Under the pieces are notes generated by a model. That model was given only the letters and a program-made list of their open reading frames with translations. It ran no database searches and was not told the DNA's origin. This document shows positions 1 through 7,629 of a DNA stretch of 64,000 bases, one piece after another; position 1 is the stretch's first letter; each line of letters starts with the position of its first letter. This stretch comes from Geobacillus zalihae NBRC 101842 (GTDB lineage Bacteria; Bacillota; Bacilli; Bacillales; Anoxybacillaceae), in the NCBI RefSeq assembly GCF_001544135.1, contig NZ_BCPV01000002.1:1-64000 (forward strand). Reading direction: 5' to 3'. The translations under genes and the position numbers were made by a program.

Positions 1-134
1 AGGATATACAACTGCTATGACAGCAACCAGTCCATCCATCCATGGGTTCGCTTTTGCGAAACCGCTTTATTCAAACGATTATGACGGCCGGGTTATTCAT
101 TCAAATCGACATTTGGATTCGCAACTTTGCGATT

Positions 135-389
135 TTATTCATTCGGTCCATAAAAATCAGGAAAATGGCAAATAAGAGTTGGCACTCCTCTCTGATGCGC
201 TTCTATAAGCATCCTATTCAGCTGCAAGCGAATTTTTCCTTTCTTGGTATGGGGGTTTTTCGGCGTATCCTCTGTTACCTTTCTCCCTGGGCTGCGCCCA
301 TAAACATAAATGTTGTCGACGAACACAACCTTTGCCCCATTCCCTTCCAAATGCGGCACGAGATCAGCCTGCCGCCTTTTTTTGTTAAA
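135..389 (-). pseudogene. Remnant of an NAD-dependent epimerase/dehydratase
   Basis: A short reading frame encodes a peptide that resembles the middle of extended SDR epimerases: a beta-strand VVFVDN, a YVYG motif, a TEDTPKNPHTKKG loop and a DFYGPNE segment, which family members carry around the catalytic region and before the substrate loop. Only about 85 codons are left. The Rossmann glycine motif is missing on the upstream side, where a run of T residues (378-384 on the plus strand) could also have caused a frameshift, and a stop follows directly after GPNE. It is therefore a fragment, not a working enzyme. The rest of 1-930 shows no coding pattern I can support. Confidence 0.5.
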
Positions 390-930
390 GCGCTCTTTTC
401 AGGTTAGAATCAACGACCATCACTTTTTATTTACATATAACACGGGCTTTGTACTCTAACATCTGACGGAGTTGATGGAAAGATCATGCCACTGTTTCAT
501 ATCGGTCATGGATGCGCACACGTCCCGTTTTTTCACGCCTTTTTTGGTTCAGACGAAGCTTCGATGCGTCCTTCTTAACGTATGGACAGAAAACATGAAC
601 AGGCATATGACCTGCCGAGACATTTGCCTCTCGTTTTACTGTACTTTGCCTTTGTCAGCTTTTATTCACGCAAGCTCTATTGCTTGGCTGAGAAACGTTT
701 GTTCATCCCATGCTTGAAATAATGCTGCTGTCTTTCTCCTGTACGTCCACTTTCCTTGGACTATCAACTTTGGCGAACAAATGCGGATTTTGCAGAAATT
801 GCACGAATAGCACAGGACAAGATGATTTTAGGACACATATATATACAGTACAAACAAGCTATATAGACATATATAGACAATGGAAAGAGATGAACGGAAC
901 AAAAGAAATCGGAAAAACGCGAAAGGAGTG
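390..930. other. Intergenic stretch without supported genes
   Basis: Several short frames are open here on the plus strand, but none shows a recognisable domain, a good ribosome binding site or a protein-like composition. The stretch is more AT-rich than the genes to the right. I see no clear promoter for the truncated arsB that follows. Together with the epimerase remnant and the broken arsB it looks like a zone of accumulated deletions. Confidence 0.5.
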
Positions 931-1755
931 ATGTCTATTACACCAGCTATGGTCCTCTTTGCCTTTTTCTTTACGATCATGCTCATTTACTGGCGCCCTA
1001 AAGGAATGAATGAGGCCATTCCCGCAACCATCGGTGCGCTAATCGTCATCGCCAGCGGAGCGGTGAACGCGTCTCATCTCATGGATATTAGCATCAAAGT
1101 AAGCGGGGCGGCCATGACCATCATTTCAACTCTTGTCATGGCACTTGTGCTCGAAAGCATCGGTTTTTTTCATTGGATCGCTTCTCTTCTTGCCCAGCGT
1201 TCCAATGGGTCAGGGATCCGGTTATTTTGGTACACCAACGCTCTTTGTTTTCTGATGACGCTTTTTTTTAACAATGACGGCAGCATCATGATCACGACGC
1301 CGATTTTACTGTTGCTTTTAAACAGCTTTCAGCTAAAAAAACATCAGAAATTACCGTATCTCATCAGCGGAGCGTTGATTGCCACCGCCTCGAGCGCCCC
1401 GATCGGCGTAAGCAACATGGTCAATTTAATTTCATTAAAAATCATCGATATGAACTTATACATGCAGACAGCGATGATGTTTGTTCCCTCAGTGCTTGGG
1501 CTGTTGTTTTTGCTGGGGTTGTTGTTTCTCGTTTTTTATCACGATATCCCGAAAACATTGCCACCAATGGCGGTTCCTATTACTCCCCTCTCGTTTTTTC
1601 ATCATCCTTTGCAGAACCGTTCCGCCTACGATGAGATGAAAGTATCGGAAAACAAAATGAAGATGATTCTTCTGTTCGTGCTAACCATCCGGTTGAGCCT
1701 GTTTGCCGCTTCATACATGCATATTCCCATTGAAGTGGTCGCGCTCACAGGATCA
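931..1755 (+). pseudogene. arsB: Truncated ArsB-type anion/arsenite efflux permease
   Basis: The frame encodes a hydrophobic protein with about eight membrane segments and the family-like stretches LMTLFFNNDGSIMITTPI and TASSAPIGVSNMVNLISL, typical of ArsB and related ion transporters that export arsenite or move anions across the cytoplasmic membrane. Normal members have about 430 residues; here homology ends after roughly 275 residues at VALTGS, near 1755. From that point the frame only continues as the complement of the opposite-strand DUF2642 gene, so the last third has been lost by a deletion. The likely start is ATG 931, close behind AAAGGAG; an upstream in-frame ATG at 880 is less likely. 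No arsR or arsC lies beside it. Confidence 0.7.
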
Positions 1756-2013
1756 TGGGTTGGCCAAATCGGAAACAGAAGGGATCGAATTCTGTTTGGC
1801 GTTTTCGGTGATGCTTTGAACATGGTGCAGTGCATAATAAATGACGGATGACCTGTCCATAAGAGAAAGATAGTCGGATTGGACATCAAGCAATTTACCG
1901 GTTTTGGATTCCGGACCTCCACGATAAATAGTGACGGTCTTCCCAATTAACGGCGCCAATTCATCGTTGGAGCGCGAAGGGATGGAATGGTCATTCATGC
2001 CATATAACGTCAT
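1753..2013 (-). CDS. DUF2642 family small protein (YuzF-like)
   Basis: An 86-residue protein with the stretch LIGKTVTIYRGGPESKTGKL followed by LDVQSDYLSLM and ALHHVQSITENAK. This matches my memory of the DUF2642/YuzF group of Bacillus, small proteins with an SH3/LSM-like beta fold whose members are often sporulation-linked. The function is unknown. ATG at 2013 has GGGAGG upstream at a slightly long distance; an in-frame ATG at 1998 is possible. The stop codon (1753-1755) falls exactly where the truncated arsB loses homology, so the last few residues may have been changed by the deletion. Confidence 0.65.
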   Translation of the reverse strand: MTLYGMNDHSIPSRSNDELAPLIGKTVTIYRGGPESKTGKLLDVQSDYLSLMDRSSVIYYALHHVQSITENAKQNSIPSVSDLANP

Positions 2014-2367
2014 ATCTCAATAACGCCTCCCTGTTTTTTTATCCATAAGGGGTGTTCATACTGTATATATACGTATCCTGTAAACATTATGCATAGGTCC
2101 ATCGCCTAATATGAAAAAATAAGAACCTAACATCACTCTCCGGAAATCGGTCTTGATCATGCATCCAAGCTAAAAGTAATTAACCTGATTTCTTTTAAAG
2201 CGTGGTGCCAAAAGGCTGACGTCCCGTTGCTCGTCATACCCACCCTCTTACATCATGGATGATTACACCATTTTATAGAAAAATAGTTATTAATCTTAAT
2301 CATTTTTTTAAACATTATCATTTAATACAGTAGTACCAAATCTAAACTAGGAAAGGATGATAGACGA
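2014..2367. other. Intergenic region upstream of spore-surface type genes
   Basis: This 354-base AT-rich stretch separates the leftward DUF2642 gene from the rightward gene at 2368 and should hold the promoters of both. I do not find a convincing sigma-A, sigma-E or sigma-K pair; CATTTAATA near 2319 is one base away from a sigma-K -10 element but lacks a well-placed -35. No RNA gene or repeat is visible. Confidence 0.4.
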
Positions 2368-2850
2368 ATGGTTTGTGTGTGCAATGGTGGATTGTTTCCC
2401 CAATTGTTCTTTACGCAGTCTTCAACGGATTTGCCCATTACCATTCCTCTGACCGGAACTGCCGTCACGGAAGTGCTTCGTTTGCAGCCGATTACGACCC
2501 TCAGCGGCGACCGCGTCAAGCTCGATTCGATGGTTGAGTTGGAACTGGCTGTTTTAGCCCTTCTATCCGGCGCTACTTTGACAGGGATCACCTATAGGCT
2601 GGAACGGTCAACAAACGGAGGAGCTTTTGTCCCAATTGCGTCACTTGATGTCGAATCCCTTCTACCCGTACTCTCACTCGCTGCGAATACAACACTTTTC
2701 CCGAACTTGACATGGGTCGACGCACCGGGCGTAGGGACGCATGTCTATCGCATTGTCATTGAAACGAACGGTGGGATTTTATCCACCTTGCTAAGCGGCA
2801 TCACAGCAGAAACTCGCGCCTTGAACGCTCTTGTTGTTCGCAGCGTATAA
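2368..2850 (+). CDS. Beta-rich protein, possibly spore surface
   Basis: A 160-residue protein with no signal peptide and no membrane segment, dominated by Thr, Leu and Val in short alternating strands (ITIPLTGTAVTEVL, TWVDAPGVGTHVYRIVIE). The jelly-roll look and the short Cys-containing start MVCVCNGG resemble the outer spore-layer proteins of Bacillus (BclA C-terminal domain and BxpB/ExsF type), but I cannot assign it to a named family. ATG 2368 follows AAAGGATGATAG. A clear terminator follows the stop. The neighbours to the right include a likely coat protein, which supports a spore role by context only. Confidence 0.5.
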   Translation: MVCVCNGGLFPQLFFTQSSTDLPITIPLTGTAVTEVLRLQPITTLSGDRVKLDSMVELELAVLALLSGATLTGITYRLERSTNGGAFVPIASLDVESLLPVLSLAANTTLFPNLTWVDAPGVGTHVYRIVIETNGGILSTLLSGITAETRALNALVVRSV

Positions 2851-2858
2851 CCCAGCAA

Positions 2859-2904
2859 AACCGGCTCAGCGAAAGGCGATTGCCCTCTGAGCCGGTTGTT
2901 TTTG
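2859..2904 (+). terminator. Rho-independent terminator
   Basis: An 11-bp stem, AACCGGCTCAG paired with CTGAGCCGGTT (2859-2869 with 2887-2897), is followed by GTTTTTG. It lies nine bases after the stop of the beta-rich protein gene. Confidence 0.85.
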
Positions 2905-2971
2905 CTTTATGGCGCGTAGGTCTTCAGGCTGTCAAGCATGGACGACAATATGGTTCAATGCTCGCACTCCA

Positions 2972-3511
2972 TTAGGCAGCTGTTGGCAGAAAAAAAAATC
3001 CGTCCGCTTTGTAAGTGGTCGAGATTTCACGCTTACCGACTTGAAATTGGAAATTAGAAAAAGAGAGCGTTTGCCCTGGCTCAATGCGTGACACATGAAC
3101 CGGCTTTAGCCAAAATTCTCCCTTCTCTTCCGCGATGTTCTCTGCCTCCTCATTCATATATTGCCAAGCTTCCATGACAAGCGGATTGAGACGGCGATCG
3201 TATTGAATGCCGCCTCCTAACTTTGCCGATAACGCCACGTGTTCTTTTGGGGAAACCCGCAGGCAAATGTAAGGATGCTCTAAAGGAGAAGATCCCAGAT
3301 TGCGAATCACGAAGTTCCCCGCAACCATCCCGTTCTGCCCCTCTGCCTTTGGAAGCAATAAGGAATACGTGAAATAGCAAACGACACAAATTTCATCAGA
3401 CAACACCTGTTGAGGCAAACGCTTGATTTCCGCAACAGCTTGCTTCACCATGCGAAGCTCTTTCTCAATCGATTGTATTTTCTGTTCCAACTCGAGAATC
3501 GAATCCATCAT
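2972..3511 (-). CDS. Hypothetical protein with N-terminal coiled coil
   Basis: The frame gives 179 residues starting at MMDSILELEQK, with AGAGGGGGAAAG just upstream of ATG 3511 (or 3508). Residues 4-30 form a clear coiled coil (heptads in LELEQKIQSIEKELRMVKQAV). The rest is a mixed alpha/beta region with several aromatic strands (GEFWLKPVHVSRIEPGQTLSFSNFQF) and looks like a compact beta-sandwich. No signal peptide, membrane segment or catalytic motif is seen. I do not recognise the family. Its position between two likely spore-surface genes suggests, without proving, a role in the spore coat or in sporulation. Confidence 0.55.
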   Translation of the reverse strand: MMDSILELEQKIQSIEKELRMVKQAVAEIKRLPQQVLSDEICVVCYFTYSLLLPKAEGQNGMVAGNFVIRNLGSSPLEHPYICLRVSPKEHVALSAKLGGGIQYDRRLNPLVMEAWQYMNEEAENIAEEKGEFWLKPVHVSRIEPGQTLSFSNFQFQVGKREISTTYKADGFFFLPTAA

Positions 3512-3562
3512 CTTTCCCCCTCTTATGACGTCACTTTTCCATTTCTTAAATGTATATGTATG

Positions 3563-3593
3563 AAAAAAAGAGGAGAACATCTCCTCTTTTTTT
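3563..3593. terminator. Bidirectional terminator
   Basis: A 13-bp perfect stem (3563-3575 with 3581-3593) closes a five-base loop. Because the stem starts with seven A and ends with seven T it can end transcription in both directions. It lies between the stop of the leftward coat gene (3615) and the start of the leftward gene at 3511, so it separates the two units. Confidence 0.85.
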
Positions 3594-3614
3594 CCGCAAC
3601 TAGAGACGTGTTTT

Positions 3615-4250
3615 TTACATTGCAGGAAACACAGCGGGGCATTGCGGCGGAAAGACATCCACCGGGCATTCTTCTTCGCAGATGATTTCCGGGCGGGGTT
3701 GGCAGAACCGTGCAGCGACTTCCAAAATAACTTCAAAGGTCACGACAATGCTTTGGCAAATGCGGATCGAAATATTCGCCGTAATGCTGTTTCCGCTTTG
3801 CGTAAACGCCCCGACCCGGCAACTATTAAAGGTGTTTTGTACAGCGTTGCAGCACACCGTTGTGCCTTCTGGAGCGCAAAGGATGACTTCCTCGCTGGTT
3901 GTGATTAACGCGGGGTTGCTGACGACGGTCACTTGAGCGCCCGTTGCGTTCGTTCCCGTTACCTCCAACACGACTTGAATCGTTTTGCTTAAGGTGACGG
4001 CTTGCAGCGTCACAATTTGATTGCCGACCGTGCACTCAATATCCCGGCGAGGGGCGTCTTCCCCACACTCCAACAATGTGACCGAACAGCTGACTTGGGA
4101 AACCGTGACTCCATCCAACGAACCGCTTGGGAATGTGAATGTGATGTCTTGCGCCAGCTGTACAACGTGTGTCGTCCAGTCATAGACTTTGCACACTTGA
4201 ATGCACTCTGGATCAAATTGCTGAGCAAATTGCTCTAAATTGATAGGCAT
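3615..4250 (-). CDS. Cysteine-rich spore coat protein (morphogenetic type)
   Basis: A 211-residue protein that begins with a segment ECIQVCKVYDW, a hallmark I associate with Bacillus morphogenetic spore coat proteins of the B. megaterium BMQ_0737 type. It has many Cys residues, several paired (CC, CEEEC), spread through a beta-rich body (TFTFPSGSLDGVTVSQVSC, SITANISIRICQSIVVTFEVILE), which fits a disulfide cross-linked coat layer. ATG 4250 is preferred over 4271 because AAAGGATTGG lies at the right distance. A sigma-K promoter lies about 40 bases upstream and a terminator follows. The family name is from memory; the coat role is supported by the promoter class. Confidence 0.7.
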   Translation of the reverse strand: MPINLEQFAQQFDPECIQVCKVYDWTTHVVQLAQDITFTFPSGSLDGVTVSQVSCSVTLLECGEDAPRRDIECTVGNQIVTLQAVTLSKTIQVVLEVTGTNATGAQVTVVSNPALITTSEEVILCAPEGTTVCCNAVQNTFNSCRVGAFTQSGNSITANISIRICQSIVVTFEVILEVAARFCQPRPEIICEEECPVDVFPPQCPAVFPAM

Positions 4251-4291
4251 AGAACCAATCCTTTCTTTCATGAATTTTTGTCAGGCTACTC

Positions 4292-4318
4292 TATAGTATG
4301 ATGGGGAGAAATACAAGT
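4292..4318 (-). promoter_or_regulatory. Sigma-K type promoter of the coat gene
   Basis: On the minus strand, AC is followed after exactly 16 bases by CATACTATA, a full match to the sigma-K pattern (AC, 16-17 bases, CATANNNTA). Sigma-K is the late mother-cell sigma factor that drives coat genes. It sits 42 bases before the chosen start codon. Confidence 0.7.
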
Positions 4319-4451
4319 TATAGTAAAAACAACTATTTTTATTCATTTTTGAAAACAAAAATGATATGGTTCATGCATGAGCAAGCAGGGCACCCGTTTT
4401 TCAATATCTGCATATAATGGCTACCATGACATGCGGAAAAAGGTGATGGAC

Positions 4452-6113
4452 ATGAGCAAGGAGCAAAAAACCACCCAATTGCAGCAAAAAATCATCCACC
4501 TGAAATCAGAATTGGACAAATACAAAGCACTGCTCGCTTCATTAGGCTCTCAAGAAGAATGGGAGCGTCTTCACATGGAAAAGGATGAACTCCAGGCGAA
4601 GCATGATGAACTCATCGGACAATGCCGCCGTTATGAAGAGCTGCTGTCCGAGCAAAAGAATGAGATCGAGCGCTTATCGGAAGCATTGAAAACAATGGAG
4701 GAAGAAAAAGAATGGCTGCGGCAGGAGATGGAGCAATGGAAAACAACATGCGCCTACTGGCAAGAACAAGCGGAAGCCAATCAAAAACACATCCAGTCTT
4801 TAGAAGCGACACTGAAGGCGTTTCAACAAAAGGAAATGGAATGGAATGAAGAACGAACAAAAACAAAAGAAAAAAATCGACTGCGAAAGGACGGGACTCT
4901 TTCTTTTATGAACGAATCAATCGACTCATGGACATCTTGGTCAGAGAGAATGGAAAACGATTATAAGGTGATGAAGGAACAAATAGAGAAAATCGCAAAG
5001 GAGTTTCCAAAACTGCAAAACGCTTTAAGCAACAGTGCCAAAACACACGAACTAGAAAAAGATGTAGACGTTTTAACCAAGAAAATTCAAGAAACAGAAG
5101 AAAAACTGTCAAAAATGGATTTAGAAAGACAAAAAGACTCATTGATGCTGCAAAAACATATGTTCACCCAACAAATGGAGTTGGAGTTGATGATGGAAAA
5201 GGTCACAAGTCTTGCCAGTGAAATCAAGCATCTCTCGAACCAAATCGCCGATTTAACCCGATCGCGGAATGACCCACCCAAGGATTCGCCAAATGACGAT
5301 ACAATGGAATTGAAGGAGATGCTGTCCCGACTCATGGAGCGGTTAACGGCATCCTCTGATGAGAAATCGAAAGAACCGGCAACATCACCGATCCAATCAG
5401 CTAATCCCTTTTCAACAAACATGCAAACGGAAAAGGCGCCGCCACCCCCTAACAGTTTTTTAAAATTACAGGAGTTTATGGATGGAACCAACCAACCCAT
5501 TGTTGTCTCACCTGTGAAACGCAAAGAAACTCATGCATCCCATCTATATTCACAAAAATCGATCCCAATCAAACGCGTCCGAATGGAACATCCGTCTTCC
5601 CATCAACGCCTCCCATTTCAGCATTCATCACCACCTGCAGAGGATGAGGACAATCGATTGAATATCAGCGTTCAGAACGATCATACTGATCCAAATCCAG
5701 GAAAACGCTCAGACGCTTCAAGGCTGGAACAGAAAAAGGACCACCAATTGTTTACACAGACAGATGAAGTAAGGTTTGAAAGCACTCATAAAGCAGCGGA
5801 CCCGTTAAAAAACGAGGATGAACGACCTAACAAAACAGACCCAAACATGGAAATCAAAGAGAAGCAGGAATCTCTAGTTTCTCCCGGCAGCCAAGAGGCG
5901 GTGACGCAAGATCCAACATCGGCATCCGACATTTCAGCCGACGGGCAGCAATCAGATTCCGAAACCTATGAAGCGACGGCATTCCTTCCTTCCGCCTCCG
6001 TTTTGATCCAAGATGACGCCATCATTCATGGAGAAGACTCTTTTATGGGGGAAGGGAAACCGTCAAAATGGGGATTATGGTCTCTATTCAAAAAGACGAA
6101 AACCTCTCAATAG
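4452..6113 (+). CDS. Long coiled-coil protein of unknown function
   Basis: About 553 residues. Residues 1-150 and 180-290 are nearly pure coiled coil with regular heptads (LQQKIIHLKSELDKYKALL, ELEKDVDVLTKKIQETEEKL); the last 250 residues are low-complexity, hydrophilic and probably disordered, ending in a small aromatic tail KWGLWSLFKKTKTSQ. There is no signal peptide or membrane segment. ATG 4452 is favoured because AAAAAGGTG is eight bases away; in-frame ATGs at 4377 and 4446 are weaker. A terminator follows the stop directly. It is transcribed away from the coat gene with a 200-base shared spacer, so a structural role in the spore is possible but not shown. Confidence 0.6.
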   Translation: MSKEQKTTQLQQKIIHLKSELDKYKALLASLGSQEEWERLHMEKDELQAKHDELIGQCRRYEELLSEQKNEIERLSEALKTMEEEKEWLRQEMEQWKTTCAYWQEQAEANQKHIQSLEATLKAFQQKEMEWNEERTKTKEKNRLRKDGTLSFMNESIDSWTSWSERMENDYKVMKEQIEKIAKEFPKLQNALSNSAKTHELEKDVDVLTKKIQETEEKLSKMDLERQKDSLMLQKHMFTQQMELELMMEKVTSLASEIKHLSNQIADLTRSRNDPPKDSPNDDTMELKEMLSRLMERLTASSDEKSKEPATSPIQSANPFSTNMQTEKAPPPPNSFLKLQEFMDGTNQPIVVSPVKRKETHASHLYSQKSIPIKRVRMEHPSSHQRLPFQHSSPPAEDEDNRLNISVQNDHTDPNPGKRSDASRLEQKKDHQLFTQTDEVRFESTHKAADPLKNEDERPNKTDPNMEIKEKQESLVSPGSQEAVTQDPTSASDISADGQQSDSETYEATAFLPSASVLIQDDAIIHGEDSFMGEGKPSKWGLWSLFKKTKTSQ

Positions 6114-6145
6114 CGAAGAGGCGGGAACACTCCCGCCTCTTCGCT
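6112..6145. terminator. Terminator between converging genes
   Basis: A 15-bp perfect stem (6112-6126 with 6131-6145) with a four-base loop overlaps the stop of the rightward coiled-coil gene and lies six bases from the stop of the leftward dinB gene. It can serve both. Confidence 0.8.
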
Positions 6146-6151
6146 TTGGAT

Positions 6152-7381
6152 TCAAACATCACTGTTTTCCCGCACGGAATGGACACTGCTCATCAGCTCA
6201 GCGCCTGTTCGAAGGACGCGATCGCCGAATTTGGTCCGCAGCTGTTCGATGGTCTTCCAAAGTTCTTCCATTTTCGCTTCCTCTTCATAATGAAACAAAT
6301 CGAGCTGTTTTCCTTCTTCCCGTTCGTCAAACACATGAAGTGCGGCAACGCCAAGAAGCCGCACTGGGCGTCCGTCCCAATGCTTTTTCAACAGCCGCGC
6401 CGCCGTCAAAAAGAGGTCGTCCGCCGTTTGCAACGGCGCCGCCTCGGTTTGGCTGCGGGTGATTGTATGAAAATCGTGGTAGCGGATCGTCAACTGGACA
6501 GTCCGCGAGACAACCCGCTTTTGTTTCATCCGCGCGCTGACAGATTCGGCCAGCTTGCGCAAAACGGCCCGTAGTTCTTGTTCGTCGTCTACATCGCGCG
6601 GCAGCGTCGTTGAGTTCCCGACTGATTTCCATTTCTCCGCCGCTGCTGGATCAACCGGGCGCGGGTCGATGCCATTCGCCCGCTCGTAAAGACGCAGGCC
6701 ATAGACGCCAAACGCCTGCTCAAGAAGCGCCCGGTCGGCGTTCGCGATATCGCCGATCGTACGCATGCCTAGAGCCTGCAGTTTCTTGGCGGTTTTGTCA
6801 CCAACACCATGCATCTGTTCAACCGGAAGCGGCCAAAGGACGTGCGGAGCGTCGCGTTTGCGCAGCACAGTGATGCCGAGCGGCTTTTTCATCTCGCTTG
6901 CCATTTTGGCCAAAAACTTATTCGGGGCGATTCCGATGCTCACCGGAATGGACAGCTGCCTCAACAGCCCATGCTGGATCTGACGGGCCACAACCAGCGG
7001 ATGAGCGGTTGACGCCCAGCCCGTCATGTCCAAATAGCCTTCATCGATCGAGGCGCGCTCCAATACAGGAGAGAAACGCTTGAGCCATTGGAATAAGCGG
7101 TGGCTCATCTCGCGATAAAAGGCAAAATCCGGCGGGCGCACAACGAGCGACGGACAGCGCTTCTTCGCTTCCGTAAGCGGCATCGTCGTATAGATGCCAA
7201 ACTGTTGTTTCGCCGCATAACTGGCCGCCAGCACGATCCCCCTCCGCTCTTTTGGATCCCCCGCCACAACGACCGGCCTTCCCCGAAGCGACGGAGCGCG
7301 GGCAATCTCGCAGCTGGCGAAAAACGAGTTGCAGTCGATATGAAAAATGATCCGTCCGCGGGATTCACGCCCTGTTGACAT
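6152..7381 (-). CDS. dinB: DNA polymerase IV (Y family, translesion)
   Basis: A 409-residue Y-family polymerase that copies past damaged bases. The palm carries the metal ligands in FHIDCNSFFASCE (Asp16) and the invariant SIDE motif (111-114); a helix-hairpin-helix region (MHGVGDKTAKKLQALGM) and the little finger domain follow. QLDLF at 359-363 is a beta-clamp binding motif, so recruitment to the replication fork is expected. The start MSTGRES at 7381 has GAAAGGGAAAGGGC upstream; the in-frame ATG at 7417 is less likely. Bacillus has two such enzymes (YqjH and YqjW); this one looks like the housekeeping YqjH type. It stands alone as a transcription unit. Confidence 0.93.
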   Translation of the reverse strand: MSTGRESRGRIIFHIDCNSFFASCEIARAPSLRGRPVVVAGDPKERRGIVLAASYAAKQQFGIYTTMPLTEAKKRCPSLVVRPPDFAFYREMSHRLFQWLKRFSPVLERASIDEGYLDMTGWASTAHPLVVARQIQHGLLRQLSIPVSIGIAPNKFLAKMASEMKKPLGITVLRKRDAPHVLWPLPVEQMHGVGDKTAKKLQALGMRTIGDIANADRALLEQAFGVYGLRLYERANGIDPRPVDPAAAEKWKSVGNSTTLPRDVDDEQELRAVLRKLAESVSARMKQKRVVSRTVQLTIRYHDFHTITRSQTEAAPLQTADDLFLTAARLLKKHWDGRPVRLLGVAALHVFDEREEGKQLDLFHYEEEAKMEELWKTIEQLRTKFGDRVLRTGAELMSSVHSVRENSDV

Positions 7382-7545
7382 GCCCTTTCCCTTTCTTTTC
7401 TCTATTTTCTTCTTCATTGTACCAGATCATTCGTTCGTGAAAAACAGCCCATTCTCCTACATTCAGAAAGTCTTTTGATGTCTCACGGGGTCGGTTTAGA
7501 GAGCTTTAACGAGAATACTGCGGCATCACGGAATGTTCGCAGATT

Positions 7546-7629
7546 TCATCTGTCGAACACGTTTTGCACCCCCAGCGGCAAAATGAGCCCAAACGCAAGG
7601 ATGATCCCATGAAAAGAGGCTCTCATCAT
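7546..7629 (-). pseudogene. N-terminal stub of a LysE-type amino acid exporter
   Basis: Starting at ATG 7629 the sequence encodes MMRASFHGIILAFGLILP followed by LGVQNVF, which is the conserved first membrane helix of LysE/ArgO exporters (LPLGVQNVFVFNQGA in full-length members), and then stops after 27 codons. The remaining about 180 codons are gone. Its AGGAAG ribosome binding site lies inside the 3' end of ydbT and the two genes overlap, so the intact exporter was once translationally coupled behind ydbT. Confidence 0.7.

Noticed and set aside
1753-1851. Extension of the arsB frame beyond 1755
   Set aside because: This part is the exact antisense of the DUF2642 gene end and has no membrane-protein character, so it is not counted as arsB sequence.
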